Shown here: in pieces, positions 44,196 to 56,889 of the stretch
Layout of the letters: each line of letters starts with the position of its first letter
How positions within the stretch are numbered: the stretch's first letter is position 1
Assembly (NCBI GenBank): GCA_003755025.1
Contig: RJVL01000007.1
Span: 124,001 to 188,000, forward strand
Reading direction: 5' to 3'
DNA: 64,000 nt
Source of the DNA: Diaphorobacter nitroreducens
GTDB lineage: Bacteria > Pseudomonadota > Gammaproteobacteria > Burkholderiales > Burkholderiaceae_C
Notes under the pieces: model-generated
What the model was told of the DNA's origin: nothing
What the model saw: the letters and a program-made list of their open reading frames with translations, nothing else
The model's database searches: none
Program-made: the position numbers and the translations under genes

Positions 44196-45076
44196 TGTTG
44201 TTCCTTCCATCCAAGCAGTTCATTGAAAACGAGCGCGCCGATCACCAGCGCGCCTCCCATCAGCACGGCCGGGGCTGGGCGCTCTCCAGCGCCCACCCAG
44301 GCCAGCAGAATGCCAAAGATCACTTCCAGCAGGCCCAGCAGCGCAATCTCAGGCGCCTTGAGCACGCGCGCGCAGTACACCACCAGCACGCAGGGGATCG
44401 CCAATTGGACCAGACCCAGCAGGGCCAGAAGGGACAAATCACGCGCCGTGGCCTGGAACGGCCACGCAAGCGGCAGCGTGGCCAGGGCGGACAGCGCCGC
44501 CCCCAGCAGCACGGCGGGCACCAGGTCCACCGCATGGCCCTGGCGCTGCGAGTGCTGAACCACCACCCAGTTCACGGCCGCCGCCACCGGCACGCACAAG
44601 GCAACAAGCACGCCCACCACGGAAAGGCCGGAGATGCCCGAGCCATACATCCACCCGATGCCTGCGCCCGCCAATGCAATTGCGCACCAGGTGCGCGGCG
44701 CGATGTGGTGGCCAATGAAGGCGCGCGCCAGCAATGCCGTGAGCAGCGGTCCGATGGCCATGGTGACCAATACGCTGGCCACTGGGATGAGCAATATGGC
44801 GATCATGAAGGCCGTGAACATCACGCTCCAGCACACGCCAGAGATCCACACCGCCCGCCCCCCGCGCCGCAGATTGGCCAGCAACGCCCTGCCCTGCAGC
44901 ACCGGCAGGATCACGCACAGCGACAGCAGCATGAAGAAGCTGCGCCAGAAGGTCACTTCAAAGCTGCGCGCCTGGTCCAGATGGCGCGTGACGACGCCCG
45001 CAATGGACCACATGAAGGTGACGGCCACCATCAGCCAGACCGCCCGCGCGTGGCCGGGCAAGGCATTCGCGGTCAT
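44192..45076 (-). CDS. DMT/EamA family transporter
   Basis: A 294-aa membrane protein with ten hydrophobic segments in two EamA repeats (for example VWLMVAVTFMWSIAGVVTRH and VPVAAAVNWVVVQHS). Drug/metabolite exporters of this type move amino acids, nucleosides or drugs; substrate unknown. Its stop overlaps the start of the hydratase gene, so they form a two-gene operon. Start ATG 45076; the frame to 45115 is less likely. Confidence 0.9.
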   Translation of the reverse strand: MTANALPGHARAVWLMVAVTFMWSIAGVVTRHLDQARSFEVTFWRSFFMLLSLCVILPVLQGRALLANLRRGGRAVWISGVCWSVMFTAFMIAILLIPVASVLVTMAIGPLLTALLARAFIGHHIAPRTWCAIALAGAGIGWMYGSGISGLSVVGVLVALCVPVAAAVNWVVVQHSQRQGHAVDLVPAVLLGAALSALATLPLAWPFQATARDLSLLALLGLVQLAIPCVLVVYCARVLKAPEIALLGLLEVIFGILLAWVGAGERPAPAVLMGGALVIGALVFNELLGWKEQQ

Positions 45077-45284
45077 CGCTGTCTCCTCCCTGTGGATTTC
45101 TTGTGTCGTCGGCATGTGCTACCCACGCATGCCGTGAGGCCCGCATGTTAGCGGCTGGCGCCATACCGCGCTGCCTCAGATGCGCGAAGGGCGAACCCTC
45201 CTTGCGGATGGGCTCACCCTTCGTCGGCTCGCAGCGCCTTGGCTGCCGCAGCCAAGCCGGTTCAGGCAGAACAGGCCTTGCCGA

Positions 45285-47110
<1,826 letters not shown>

Positions 47111-47114
<4 letters not shown>

Positions 47115-48112
47115 AGCGTAGTTGCTTCCAATGTGCCGCGTTCAGCCCGCGGCGAGCTCTCCAGAATCTGTTGAATTTCAAGGGGGCTGAGCAGCCGGTC
47201 TGGAATCAGCTCTCCTCCCCGCACATGCCCGACCCCCAGCAGCACGCGCGGGCGCGCCCCGAACACGGCCACGGCGGGCGCGTCGGGCCAGGGGCCGCGC
47301 CGGCGCATGCCCGAGAGGAAACGCCCGGCATTGTCATCGTCCAGCGTGACAGCCGTGTGCTGCGCCAGCAAGGTCTCCACTGGGAGCACGCAGGCCATGC
47401 GCGCATCCTCGTCCATGGCCTGCAGCGCCTCCAGTGTCACGCAACGCTCCACGCCGATACCGCCCGTGTCGATACGGCGCAGGAACGTGAGATGCGCGCC
47501 GCAGCCCAGCGCCTGGCCGATGTCTTCGCCCAAGGTGCGGATGTAGGTACCTTTGCTGCAGGTCACTACTATTTTAATAGCTGGTTGCGCTTGCTCCGTA
47601 TGCGTTAGCGCCAGTTTCAATGCATGGATCGTGACATCACGCGCCTCGCGCTCCACGGCAATGCCGGCACGCGCGTACTCGTACAGCGCCTTGCCGTCTT
47701 TCTTGAGCGCGCTGTGCATGGGTGGCACCTGGCGGATGGGGCCAGTGAACTGCGCCTGTACCGCCGCCAGCCGCTCGGGTGTGAGCATGGCCGGATCGAC
47801 CGCGCACTGCGCCAGCACCTGACCCTCGGCGTCACCGGTGCTTGTGGTGGTACCCAACAGTGCGACAGCTTCATAGGTCTTGGGCGCTTCCAGCTGCAAC
47901 TGGCTGAACTTGGTGGCGGCACCAAAGCACAGCGGCAGCACACCACTGGCCAGCGGGTCCAGCGTGCCCGTGTGGCCAGCCTTCTCGGCGCGCAGCAGCC
48001 ACTTCACCTTCTGCAAGGCGTCATTGCTGGACAGGCCCAGGGGTTTGTCGAGCAGCAGCACTCCGTGCACCGGGCGCCGCTGCACCCGGATGCGGGGAGC
48101 GCGTTCGGTCAT
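47111..48112 (-). CDS. truB: tRNA pseudouridine(55) synthase
   Basis: A 333-aa enzyme modifying U55 of tRNAs. Catalytic Asp in [21 protein letters not shown]-terminal [20 protein letters not shown]; later [21 protein letters not shown] small interspersed repeat (47562-47620) lies in frame at about residues 165-185 and encodes [11 protein letters not shown]. The C-terminal PUA-like region is present. Coupled to typA and rbfA by 4-bp overlaps. Confidence 0.96.
47562..47620. repeat. Interspersed repeat, copy B (inside truB)
   Basis: Contains ACTATTTTAATAGCTGGTTG and CGCTTGCTCCGTATGCGTTAG. Shares TAGCTGST-N-GCGCTT with the other copies and keeps the truB frame open. Confidence 0.7.
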
Positions 48113-48486
48113 GCTGCGTCGTCGTCTTTGGAACGAGAGGCCACCGCGCGCGCGATCAGCGCATTCATGTCGGCCGCCTTCTCGGTGGTGCGGTCGTACA
48201 CGAAGTGCAGCGTGGGCACGGTGTGGATGTGCAGGCGCTTGAACAGGCCGTTGCGTAGAAAGCCCGCCGCCTGGTTCAAGGCCTCCTCGGAGGCCTCACC
48301 ATCACCGATGAGCACACTGAAGAACACCTTGGCGTGCGCATAGTCCGGCGTCACCTCGACCCCTTGCAGCGTCACCATGCCGATCCGCGGATCCTTGAGA
48401 TCGCGGATCAGCTCGGTGAGGTCGCGCTGGATCTGATCCGCGACCTTGAAGCCGCGGTTGGGGGACGAGGATTTCTTGGCAGCCAT
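48109..48486 (-). CDS. rbfA: Ribosome-binding factor A
   Basis: A 125-aa 30S maturation factor with the KH-type fold: [72 protein letters not shown]. Located between infB and truB, the standard order, and coupled to truB by overlap. Confidence 0.96.
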   Translation of the reverse strand: MAAKKSSSPNRGFKVADQIQRDLTELIRDLKDPRIGMVTLQGVEVTPDYAHAKVFFSVLIGDGEASEEALNQAAGFLRNGLFKRLHIHTVPTLHFVYDRTTEKAADMNALIARAVASRSKDDDAA

Positions 48487-48498
48487 GTCGTGCGGACC

Positions 48499-51330
48499 TT
48501 ACAGCGTGCGTGCGATTTCCTTGATCTCGAAGAACTCCAGCTGATCACCTTCCTTGATGTCGTTGTAGTTCTTGAGCTTGATACCGCACTCGAAGCCTTC
48601 CTTGACTTCCTTGACGTCGTCCTTCATGCGGCGCACCGATTCCACATCGCCCGTGTAGATGACGATGTTGTCGCGCAGCAGGCGGAACTTGCAGTTGCGC
48701 GTGACCTGGCCCGACGTGATGTACGAACCCGCCACGGTACCGATCTTGGAGGCCACGAACACGGTACGGATCTCGGCCGTGCCGATGGCTTCCTCGCGCT
48801 GTTCGGGCGCCAGCATGCCGGACATCGCTGCCTTCACTTCATCCACGGCGTCGTAGATGATGTTGTAGTAGCGGATGTCCACGTCGTTGCCTTCGGCCGT
48901 CTTGCGGGCCTGCGCATCGGCGCGCACGTTGAAGCCAATGACGATGGCCTTGGAGGCGATCGCCAGATTGACGTCCGACTCGCTGATGCCGCCCACGCCG
49001 GAATACACGATCTGCACGCGGATCTCTTCGGTGGAGAGCTTGAGCAGCGAAGCCGCCAGCGCCTCCTGGGAGCCCTGCACGTCCGCCTTGATGATCAGCG
49101 GCAGGGTCTGCACCTCGCCCGCCCCCATCTCGGCAAACATGTTCTCCAGCTTGGCCGCCTGTTGCTTGGCCAGCTTGGTGTTGCGGAACTTGCCAGCGCG
49201 GTACGTCGCGATCTCGCGGGCGCGGCGTTCGTCCTGCAGCACCATGAAGTCGTCGCCCGCCTGGGGCACTTCGTTCAGGCCTTGGATCTCCACCGGGATC
49301 GACGGGCCGGCTTCCTTGGTCTGCTTGCCGTCTTCGTCCAGCATGGCGCGCACGCGGCCGAAGGTCTGGCCTGCCAGCACCACATCGCCCACCTTGAGCG
49401 TACCGGACTGCACCAGCACGGTGGCCACGGACCCGCGGCCCTTGTCCAACTGGGCCTCGATGACGATACCCTTGGCAGCCGCATCGACGGGAGCCTTGAG
49501 TTCCAGCACCTCGGCCTGGAGCAGCACCTGCTCCAGCAGAGCATCGATGCCCATGCCCGTCTTGGACGACACGGCCACGAACGGCGAATCGCCGCCGTAT
49601 TCCTCAGGCACCACCTGCTCGCCCACCAGTTCCTGCTTGACGCGCTCGATGTTGGCCTCGGGCTTGTCTGCCTTGGTAAGCGCCACCACGATGGGAACAC
49701 CAGCCGCCTTCGCGTGCTTGATGGCTTCCTTGGTCTGGGGCATCACGCCGTCGTCTGCCGCACACACCAGAATCACGATGTCGGTGGCCTGGGCGCCGCG
49801 CGCACGCATGGCCGTGAAGGCCTCGTGGCCCGGCGTGTCCAGGAACGTGACGATGCCGCGTGGCGTCTCCACATGGTAGGCGCCGATGTGCTGGGTAATG
49901 CCGCCAGCTTCGCCAGAGGCTACCTTGCTGCGCCGGATGTAGTCCAGCAGCGAGGTCTTGCCGTGGTCCACGTGGCCCATCACCGTCACCACGGGGGCGC
50001 GGGACAGTTGTTCGGCATCTTGGCTGGACACTTCCTCGGCGGTGAAGGCTTCCGGATCATCCAGAGCGGCCACCTTCGCGGTGTGGCCCATTTCCTCCAC
50101 CACGATCATGGCGGTGTCCTGGTCCAGCGGCTGGTTGATGGTGACCATCTGGCCCATCTTCATGAGCGACTTGATCACTTCGGAAGCCTTGATGGCCATC
50201 TTGTGCGCCAACTCGGCCACCGTGATGGTCTCGGGCACATAGACCTCGAGCACGCGGAACTCTGTGGCTGCCTGCTGCTGGCGCTGGTCGTCGCGGTCAT
50301 TGCCGCGGCGGCCGCGGGGGCCGCCACGCCAGTTGTTGCGCCCCACGCCGCCACTGCTGTCGCCGCGGGTCTTGATTTCCTTCTTCTTGGTCGTGTCGTT
50401 GGCCCAGCTGGACGACAGCTTGGCCGACTTGACCTCCTTGCCCGCCCCGCCTGGCGCCGATGGCGCAGCGGTGCGCGCGCCCGTGCCGGAACCGGTGGCG
50501 GGTTTGTGCAGCGTACCCTTCTTGGCGTCCCCGGAAGCTCCCGCCTTGGCGGCAGGCTTGGGTTCCTCGGGTTTCTTCGCCACGAGCACCTTCTTGGGGG
50601 CAGCCATCATTGCGCGAATGGCCTCGGCCTCGGCAAGCGCCTTGCGGCGGCGCTCGTCCAGGTCGGCCGCACGTGCGGTTTCTTCCGCCGCGCGTGCCTT
50701 GGATTCTTCATCGGCCTTTGCCCGGGCATCGGCCTGCGCCTTCGCACGTTCTTCGGCCTCCACGGCAGCTTCGCGCTGCGCCTCGGCACGCTCCGCAGAC
50801 TCCTGCGCCTTTTTTTCCGCCTGCTGGGCGGCATAGGCGGCAGCGCGTTCTTCGGCTTCGCGCTCGCGGCGCTCGCGCTCTTCACGCTCGCGGCGTGTCA
50901 AGGCCAACTCTTCCTCCTGGCGGCGAATCAGCTCTGCCTGACGGCGCGCCTCTTCCTCGCGGCGCACGAGCTCGAGATCCTCCGCCGAAGGAGCAGATTC
51001 AGCCGCATCGGAAGGCGCGTCGACACTGTCGTCACGCTTGATGAAAGTACGCTTCTTACGCACTTCGACCTGGATCGTGCGTGCCTTGCCAGAAGCGTCG
51101 GCCTGCTTGATCTCGCTGGTGGACTTCTTGACCAGGGTGATCTTTTTGCGGTCCCCCCCCGCAGTGCCATGACTGGCCTGCAGGTGGGCCAGCAGCTTTT
51201 GCTTGTCGGCTTCGTTTAGAACGTCCGACGGCGACGCCTTGACCACACCGGCGGACTTCAGCTGGTCCAGCAAGGTTTCAGGCGATTTCTTGAGCTCTGC
51301 AGCGAACTCAGCAACAGTGTTACTCGACAT
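48499..51330 (-). CDS. infB: Translation initiation factor IF-2
   Basis: A 943-aa GTPase that places initiator tRNA. IF2_N domain ([20 protein letters not shown]), a long Ala/Glu/Arg-rich coiled region (about 130-260) and Gly/Arg-rich linker ([16 protein letters not shown]), then the G domain ([38 protein letters not shown]-like TKADKPEA) and C-terminal beta-barrels. Full length. A long open frame on the opposite strand is a GC-rich shadow. Confidence 0.98.
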   Translation of the reverse strand: MSSNTVAEFAAELKKSPETLLDQLKSAGVVKASPSDVLNEADKQKLLAHLQASHGTAGGDRKKITLVKKSTSEIKQADASGKARTIQVEVRKKRTFIKRDDSVDAPSDAAESAPSAEDLELVRREEEARRQAELIRRQEEELALTRREREERERREREAEERAAAYAAQQAEKKAQESAERAEAQREAAVEAEERAKAQADARAKADEESKARAAEETARAADLDERRRKALAEAEAIRAMMAAPKKVLVAKKPEEPKPAAKAGASGDAKKGTLHKPATGSGTGARTAAPSAPGGAGKEVKSAKLSSSWANDTTKKKEIKTRGDSSGGVGRNNWRGGPRGRRGNDRDDQRQQQAATEFRVLEVYVPETITVAELAHKMAIKASEVIKSLMKMGQMVTINQPLDQDTAMIVVEEMGHTAKVAALDDPEAFTAEEVSSQDAEQLSRAPVVTVMGHVDHGKTSLLDYIRRSKVASGEAGGITQHIGAYHVETPRGIVTFLDTPGHEAFTAMRARGAQATDIVILVCAADDGVMPQTKEAIKHAKAAGVPIVVALTKADKPEANIERVKQELVGEQVVPEEYGGDSPFVAVSSKTGMGIDALLEQVLLQAEVLELKAPVDAAAKGIVIEAQLDKGRGSVATVLVQSGTLKVGDVVLAGQTFGRVRAMLDEDGKQTKEAGPSIPVEIQGLNEVPQAGDDFMVLQDERRAREIATYRAGKFRNTKLAKQQAAKLENMFAEMGAGEVQTLPLIIKADVQGSQEALAASLLKLSTEEIRVQIVYSGVGGISESDVNLAIASKAIVIGFNVRADAQARKTAEGNDVDIRYYNIIYDAVDEVKAAMSGMLAPEQREEAIGTAEIRTVFVASKIGTVAGSYITSGQVTRNCKFRLLRDNIVIYTGDVESVRRMKDDVKEVKEGFECGIKLKNYNDIKEGDQLEFFEIKEIARTL

Positions 51331-51354
51331 ATTGTGTTCGAACCTCCCTGACCC

Positions 51355-52839
51355 TTACTCTTGCCCCGTGAACCAGTGCTCGCGCGCCTTCATGATCAAG
51401 GCGGTCGCATCTTCGGCAGACTGGCCGGTCAGCTCGGTCAGTTCGTCAATGGCCAAATCGGCCAGGTCGTCACGCGTATGCACGCCACCTTCCGCCAACT
51501 TGGCGATCAGTTCGGGCGTCAGACCTTCGAGGTCACGCAGGTCTTGCGATACGCTTTCCACGCTTTCTTCACGAACGATTTCCATGGTGAGCAGCGCATC
51601 CTTGGCGCGTGCGCGCAGCTCGTTCACCGTGTCCTCGTCGAAGCTCTCGATCTCCAGCATTTCCTGCAGCGGCACATAGGCCACTTCCTCGAGGCTGGCA
51701 AAGCCCTCCTCGATCAGGATGTTGGCGATCTCCTCATCCACATCCAGCTTCTCCATGAACAGGCGACGTGCGGCATCGGTTTCATTGGCCTGCTTCTGCG
51801 CGGATTCGGCCGCATCCATGATGTTGATCTTCCAGCCCGTGAGGTCGGACGCCAGGCGCACGTTCTGGCCGCCGCGCCCGATGGCGATGGCGAGGTTTTC
51901 CTCGTCCACCACGACGTCCATGGCGTGCTTCTCTTCGTCGACCACGATGGAAGTCACGTTGGCCGGAGCAAGCGCGCCGATCACGAACTGCGCAGGGTCG
52001 TCGGACCACAGCACGATGTCCACGCGCTCTCCTGCCAGTTCGTTGGTCACGGCGTTCACACGCGTTCCGCGCACGCCCACGCAGGTGCCGATGGGGTCCA
52101 CGCGCTTGTCATGGCTGAGCACAGCGATCTTCGCGCGGCTGCCGGGGTCACGGGCACAGCTTTTGATCTCCAGCAGGCCCTGTTCGATCTCGGGCACCTC
52201 GTTGCGGAACAACTCGATCATGAACTCCGGCGCGGAGCGCGAGAGGATGATGGGCGCTCCGCGCAGCGTGAGGTCCACCTCCATGATCATGGCGCGCACA
52301 CGGTCCCCATTGCGCAGGTTTTCCTTCGGGATCATCTCGCCGCGACGCAGGCGCCCTTCCACCCGGCCGCTCTCGACGATGATGTCGCCCTTGTCCATGC
52401 GTTTCACCGTGCCGGTGAAAATTTTCTCGCCGCGTGACATGAAATCGTTGAGCAGCATCTCGCGTTCGGCATCGCGGATCTTTTGCAGGATTACCTGCTT
52501 GGCCGCCATGGCCCCGATGCGGCCGATCGGTACCGACTCGACGGCTTCCTCGATGTACTCCCCCACCTCGATATCGGCCACCCGTTCGCGGGCATCCATC
52601 AGCAGCTCTTCGGCGTCGGGGTTCTGCAATCCGGCATCGTCGGGCACCACCAGCCAACGACGGAAAGTCTCGTATTCGCCGCTGTCGCGATCAATCGACA
52701 CGCGGATGTCCACTTCACCCTGGTAGAGCTTCTTCGTGGCCTGTGCCAGAGCAGACTCCACAGCGCCCAGGACCACATCGCGCTCCACGTTCTTTTCGCG
52801 CGAAATGGCTTCTACCAACATCAACAACTCGCGATTCAT
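51355..52839 (-). CDS. nusA: Transcription termination/antitermination factor NusA
   Basis: A 494-aa protein. N-terminal RNA-polymerase-binding domain ([20 protein letters not shown]), S1 domain ([19 protein letters not shown]), two KH domains ([40 protein letters not shown]) and two C-terminal acidic repeats. Standard place between rimP and infB. Confidence 0.97.
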   Translation of the reverse strand: MNRELLMLVEAISREKNVERDVVLGAVESALAQATKKLYQGEVDIRVSIDRDSGEYETFRRWLVVPDDAGLQNPDAEELLMDARERVADIEVGEYIEEAVESVPIGRIGAMAAKQVILQKIRDAEREMLLNDFMSRGEKIFTGTVKRMDKGDIIVESGRVEGRLRRGEMIPKENLRNGDRVRAMIMEVDLTLRGAPIILSRSAPEFMIELFRNEVPEIEQGLLEIKSCARDPGSRAKIAVLSHDKRVDPIGTCVGVRGTRVNAVTNELAGERVDIVLWSDDPAQFVIGALAPANVTSIVVDEEKHAMDVVVDEENLAIAIGRGGQNVRLASDLTGWKINIMDAAESAQKQANETDAARRLFMEKLDVDEEIANILIEEGFASLEEVAYVPLQEMLEIESFDEDTVNELRARAKDALLTMEIVREESVESVSQDLRDLEGLTPELIAKLAEGGVHTRDDLADLAIDELTELTGQSAEDATALIMKAREHWFTGQE

Positions 52840-52908
52840 GCGACGGCTCTCCTGTTTCTCAATTCCTGACGAACTGCCCGTTCAGAGGACAGTCCGGTTA
52901 TGCAACCT

Positions 52909-53502
52909 TCAGCCCGGCTCCCCAGGCTTGGTCCCTCGTCCTTTGAAATCCACGATCGGCGCAAGCCGCGCCTCGCGCAACTCATCCAAAGTGAAACCAA
53001 GGGCCTGCAAAGGCGCTGGCACGCGCTTCTTGCTGATGCGCTGCCCCGGCTTCACGGGCGGCTCATCGCTCCAGACAATCTGCCAACCGCCCGAATCGGC
53101 ATGCTCGAGCGTTCCCCGGAATTTCTTGCGGTTGGCATGCACTTGCCCTCCCGCCGCAGCGCCCATGGGCTGTTTGAGGGTGATGTCGATCACCTCGCCC
53201 TCGAAACGCTTGAAGTCCGCCTCGTTGCGCAACAAGCGGTCGATCCCAGGAGATGAGACTTCCAACCGCGTGTAGTCCACCCCCTCCACCTCCAGCGCGA
53301 ACTGCAACTGACGGGTGACCTTTTCACAATCCTCTACGGTAATGAATTGCTCGGCGCCTACGGCAGCGGACACCTCATCCGTGGGCGGCACCCAAACCAG
53401 GTCAATGGTAATGCGCAGCAACCCTCCGGCGGAGCGCTCAATCTCCACCAGGTCATAGCCCAGCCCGGCCACGGTTTGTTCAACGATTTGCTGCAATGCC
53501 AC
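52909..53502 (-). CDS. rimP: Ribosome maturation factor RimP
   Basis: A 197-aa 30S assembly factor. LQQIVEQTVAGLGYDLVEIE, RITIDLVW, ITVEDCEKVTRQLQFALEVE and LEVSSPGIDRLL, with a C-terminal SH3-like domain. First gene of the rimP-nusA-infB-rbfA-truB-typA cluster; a terminator for the upstream operon lies at 53580. Confidence 0.95.
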   Translation of the reverse strand: MALQQIVEQTVAGLGYDLVEIERSAGGLLRITIDLVWVPPTDEVSAAVGAEQFITVEDCEKVTRQLQFALEVEGVDYTRLEVSSPGIDRLLRNEADFKRFEGEVIDITLKQPMGAAAGGQVHANRKKFRGTLEHADSGGWQIVWSDEPPVKPGQRISKKRVPAPLQALGFTLDELREARLAPIVDFKGRGTKPGEPG

Positions 53503-53579
53503 GTGCGTGCGCTCTATCCAATTCCAAATGAAGGCCCCGCCGGGGCCGGCAAGGCTGCAAAAACCAAAATCAAACGCCC

Positions 53580-53607
53580 AAAAAAAAAGGGCGGTAAGTA
53601 CCCGCCC
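53580..53607 (-). terminator. Intrinsic terminator upstream of rimP
   Basis: On the minus strand GGGCGG pairs with CCGCCC around a short loop, followed by nine T residues. It ends the rnr-SDR-cytochrome-thioredoxin operon before the rimP promoter region. A GGCCCC/GGGGCC hairpin lies between it and rimP. Confidence 0.85.
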
Positions 53608-53691
53608 GTTTTGGTCGTGAAGCCAGTATTGTAGCCAATATGCGAGGCACCTGCAAAGATCAAAGGCACGTATCTTGCATTCGGGCGGGAA

Positions 53692-54081
53692 TCAACCCTG
53701 GCGGCTTGACCGTATTCTCTCAAAAAGGTCCTGCGCTGCGCTGTCCATCGTGGCTACTTGGGAAGCCTGCTGCAAGCTTTGAAGCATGCGCCCCAACACT
53801 GTGGCCTGAGGCAATAGGGGTCCCAGAAACCGTGCAGCCCTGCCATCGGCAATCAAGACAGTAGGAAAAGTCTCTACATCCAGGTCGCCGACCACTTCTT
53901 CCTCATCCTCCACATCCACCCATTCAAAGCGCATTTGCGGCCAAGCGCGCGCAGTTTGGTCGAAGGCTTGACGGTATTCACGGCATACACCGCACCATTG
54001 TGCGCACAGACACACAACCCACCACTGCGGCGTTGCGCTGGCATGTGAAGCAACATCCGGCAAAAAGGCTTCGGAGCCCAT
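53692..54081 (-). CDS. Thioredoxin-like protein
   Basis: A 129-aa protein with a thioredoxin fold and active site WCGVCREY, preceded by QWWVVCLCAQ and followed by FEWVDVEDEEEVVGDLDVET then FPTVLIADG (cis-Pro). No signal peptide, so cytoplasmic. ATG at 54081; it follows the triheme cytochrome gene by 10 bp. In many Burkholderiales a thioredoxin of this sort accompanies c-type cytochromes; its partner is unknown. Confidence 0.85.
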   Translation of the reverse strand: MGSEAFLPDVASHASATPQWWVVCLCAQWCGVCREYRQAFDQTARAWPQMRFEWVDVEDEEEVVGDLDVETFPTVLIADGRAARFLGPLLPQATVLGRMLQSLQQASQVATMDSAAQDLFERIRSSRQG

Positions 54082-54091
54082 GAGAAGTTCC

Positions 54092-55366
54092 TTAAGAATC
54101 ACGCCCCTCACGGGCCCGATGGACATCGATCGTATCGACCCTGGAAGCCGCATTACCCCAGGCGTTGCGAATATATGAAAGCACATCCGCCACTTCTGCG
54201 TCACTCAAACGCTGCAGGAATGGCGGCATGCCATGGGGTTGCGGATTACCGCCGGTGGCTGGCAGATACCCGCCCCGCAGCACCATATGCACCAGATTGA
54301 CAGGATTTTCCAGCATCACCGCCCGGTTGCCTGCCAGCGGAGGAAAGGCCTCAGGATCGCCCTGGCCCTCGCCTCCATGGCACTGCACGCATTGACGCTC
54401 GTACGTGGCCCGCCCACGCTGCATCGACGCAGGTGAAGGGGGCCGCCGAGGCGCGGCGACCTTGTCCGTTGGCGGCAGCGCTTGCAGATAGTCCGCCATC
54501 GCTTGCAGATCGGCATCGCTCAAATACTGAAGGCTGTGGTAGACCACCTCCGCCATGGGGCCGGATACCGCGGCCCGGGGTGAGCGCCCCGCCCCCAGGA
54601 GCATGACCACATCCTGCCTGGGCCATTCCGCCACACCTCCTTCATTCGAGGTGTTGAGCGCTGGGGCGTACCAGCCTGCCGCCATCCCCCCGCTCAAACG
54701 CCCGTCTGTAGATACCGCCCCCATCGCGTTGCGCGGCGAATGGCATGCAGCACAGTGCCCGAGCCCCTGCACGAGATAGGCGCCTCGATTCCATTCCGCA
54801 GAGCGGGACGGTACGGGCTCGAATACACCAGGCCGAAAATACAACGCTCGCCACACTGCCAATGCCGCTTGGGTATTGAACGGGAAGCGCACGCGCGACG
54901 GCACGCCGGGTTGCACCACTGGCGGCAAGCTTTGCAAGAAGGCAAAGATGGCATCCGAGTCTTCATGGGTGATGCGCGTATAGCTGGGATAAGGAAAGGC
55001 CGGCGAAAGCAGCCTGCCATCGCGCGAACGGCCATTGTGCAGGGCACGCCAGAATTCTGATGCAGACCACGCTCCGATACCCGTTTCCCGGTCGGGTGTC
55101 AGGTTGGGGGCGTAAATCACGCCAAAAGGCGTCTCTATCCCACGGCCCCCTGCGAATGCCACGCCTCCCTGCCGGGTGTGGCAGGCGAGGCAGTTACCAG
55201 CACGTGCCAAGTACCGGCCTCTGGCAATGTCGAGAGAGGCCGTGGTGGTCACGCGTTCGGCGTGCGGCAGCGGAGCCTCATCCAGCCGGTTCAATACCCA
55301 GATCCCTCCCGCAACCAGCGCCACGGAAAGCCCCGCCGTCGCAAGCCTTTTGCGCCAAGTACTCAT
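54092..55366 (-). CDS. Triheme membrane-anchored cytochrome c
   Basis: A 424-aa protein. One N-terminal signal/anchor (LATAGLSVALVAGGIWVL) and three heme motifs: CLACH (about residue 57), CAACH (about 200) and CVQCH (about 335), each with distal Met candidates. The organisation is that of the cytochrome c subunit of alcohol, gluconate or aldehyde dehydrogenases, but no dehydrogenase large subunit is adjacent. ATG 55366 overlaps the upstream cytochrome stop by 4 bp; the frame to 55489 is a shadow. Confidence 0.9.
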   Translation of the reverse strand: MSTWRKRLATAGLSVALVAGGIWVLNRLDEAPLPHAERVTTTASLDIARGRYLARAGNCLACHTRQGGVAFAGGRGIETPFGVIYAPNLTPDRETGIGAWSASEFWRALHNGRSRDGRLLSPAFPYPSYTRITHEDSDAIFAFLQSLPPVVQPGVPSRVRFPFNTQAALAVWRALYFRPGVFEPVPSRSAEWNRGAYLVQGLGHCAACHSPRNAMGAVSTDGRLSGGMAAGWYAPALNTSNEGGVAEWPRQDVVMLLGAGRSPRAAVSGPMAEVVYHSLQYLSDADLQAMADYLQALPPTDKVAAPRRPPSPASMQRGRATYERQCVQCHGGEGQGDPEAFPPLAGNRAVMLENPVNLVHMVLRGGYLPATGGNPQPHGMPPFLQRLSDAEVADVLSYIRNAWGNAASRVDTIDVHRAREGRDS

Positions 55367-56100
55367 TGCACCTGCTCCGCGCCAGCCTGCAACGCCGGAG
55401 AACCAATGCCGCCACAGGGTATTGGCAGCGGCGCCTTGAATGCCGGCGCCGGTGTGAACCTTAAGGGAACAGGACGGGAGGACAGCCACGCCGCGATGGA
55501 ACTTACATCGTCAGCGGTCAGTTTGCTGGCGATGCGCGCCATGCAATCTGGCGCATGGGCGCGCCGCAGACCGGTCTGCCAGGCCCCCAACTGGGCGCTC
55601 ACATAATCGCGAGACAGCCCCAGCAACCCTGGAATGAAAGGCGCGACGCCCGCCAGAGCATCGCCATGGCACTGCACGCAGGCCGGCAATTGGCGGCTCG
55701 CATCCCCCCACCGCACAAGCGTCTCTCCCTGCGCCAGTGTGGCTGCTGATACAGCTGCAGCTACCGGTGGCGCATAGGACAGGTCCAGTCTTGCGAAGTA
55801 GTCCGCCATCTCCCGGAGATAGTCGTCCGTCAGATGCTGCAGCAAGTACGCCATCTGCGGATAGCTGCGCCGGCCATCACGGAAATTGAGCAGTTGGTTG
55901 TGCAGATATCCCGCCGGTTTTCCCGCGATGCGAGGGAAATAACCGTCAGGAGTGGCACGCCCCTGCTTGCCATGGCACGCGGTGCAGGCCTGCACACGCG
56001 GCGCCATATCCACGGCCGGCGCGGCGGCCACCGAGGCAGCGAGCAGCATGCACAGCGCCCCTGCCGCGTGCAGCAAGGGGCGTAAGAATTTCTCAGCCAC
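55363..56100 (-). CDS. Diheme cytochrome c, c4-like
   Basis: About 245 aa with a signal peptide ([20 protein letters not shown]) and two CxxCH motifs, [20 protein letters not shown] and [11 protein letters not shown], in a c4-like tandem domain. GTG at 56100 is preferred because it overlaps the SDR stop, giving coupling; the frame remains open to 56148. Probably an electron carrier for an outer partner. Confidence 0.85.
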   Translation of the reverse strand: MAEKFLRPLLHAAGALCMLLAASVAAAPAVDMAPRVQACTACHGKQGRATPDGYFPRIAGKPAGYLHNQLLNFRDGRRSYPQMAYLLQHLTDDYLREMADYFARLDLSYAPPVAAAVSAATLAQGETLVRWGDASRQLPACVQCHGDALAGVAPFIPGLLGLSRDYVSAQLGAWQTGLRRAHAPDCMARIASKLTADDVSSIAAWLSSRPVPLRFTPAPAFKAPLPIPCGGIGSPALQAGAEQVQ

Positions 56101-56848
56101 GCCCGACAAAAGGCATTTTGGTCGCCATGACGGTATGGAACAACACATTAGCCTCCAGCGGAAGATTGGCCATGTAAAGCACGGACTGCCCCACGATGTC
56201 CACGTCCATCAGAGGTTCCGCCGCAATCTGGCCATTGGCCTGTTGCACGCCCTGCGTCATGCGCTGGGCCAGCTCGGTCTGGGCGTTCCCGACATCGATT
56301 TGTCCCACCGCAATATCGTACTTGCGCCCATCGAGAGCCGCTGTCTTTGTCAGGCCCATCACCGCATGCTTGGTGGCGGTGTAGGCAATGGAGTTGGGCC
56401 GCGGGGCGTGCGCTGAAATCGAGCCGTTATTGATGATGCGCCCGCCCCGTGGCGACTGCGTCTTCATGACCCGAAAAGCGTTCTGCATGCAAAAGAACAT
56501 GCCATTGAGGTTGACGTCGACCACCTGCCGCCACTGCTCCACCGCCAGATCCTCCAGCGGCACGGCGGGAGCACTCACGCCCGCGTTGTTAAACAACAGA
56601 TCCACGCGCCCGAAATGAAGCACAGCCCGGTCAAACAGCGTGCGCACCGCAGCGGGGTCGGACACATCGGTGGGGACGGCGAGCGCACGCACCCCACCCT
56701 CTGATTCGCCCACGACCTCCTGCAATAGCGACTCACGCCGCCCAGCGAGAACAACGCTCCATCCATCGCGCAGCAGCGCCAAAGCCGCCGCCTTGCCAAT
56801 CCCTGACCCAGCCCCCGTAACGATGGCCACCTTCGATGCTTTAACCAT
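56093..56848 (-). CDS. Short-chain dehydrogenase/reductase
   Basis: A 251-aa classical SDR. NAD(P) site TGAGSGIG at residues 11-18, NNAG, catalytic Ser ([11 protein letters not shown]) and YTATK (YxxxK). Substrate unknown. Start at 56848 places the Rossmann motif normally; longer frames to 56893 exist, with an AGGAG about 14 bp before 56848. It is transcribed with rnr upstream and the cytochromes downstream. Confidence 0.88.
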   Translation of the reverse strand: MVKASKVAIVTGAGSGIGKAAALALLRDGWSVVLAGRRESLLQEVVGESEGGVRALAVPTDVSDPAAVRTLFDRAVLHFGRVDLLFNNAGVSAPAVPLEDLAVEQWRQVVDVNLNGMFFCMQNAFRVMKTQSPRGGRIINNGSISAHAPRPNSIAYTATKHAVMGLTKTAALDGRKYDIAVGQIDVGNAQTELAQRMTQGVQQANGQIAAEPLMDVDIVGQSVLYMANLPLEANVLFHTVMATKMPFVGRG

Positions 56849-56889
56849 ATGCGACGCTTGTCTCCTGTCCTTCTTACCCATCAATCTAC

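Noticed and set aside
45238..45256. Perfect hairpin downstream of typA as intrinsic terminator
   Set aside because: Stem CTTGGCTG/CAGCCAAG is good but no T-tract follows on the minus strand, so I only note it under typA.
48334..51219. 961-codon open frame opposite infB
   Set aside because: It is fully antisense to a canonical IF-2 and has the His/Arg/Leu-rich composition typical of GC-rich shadow frames.
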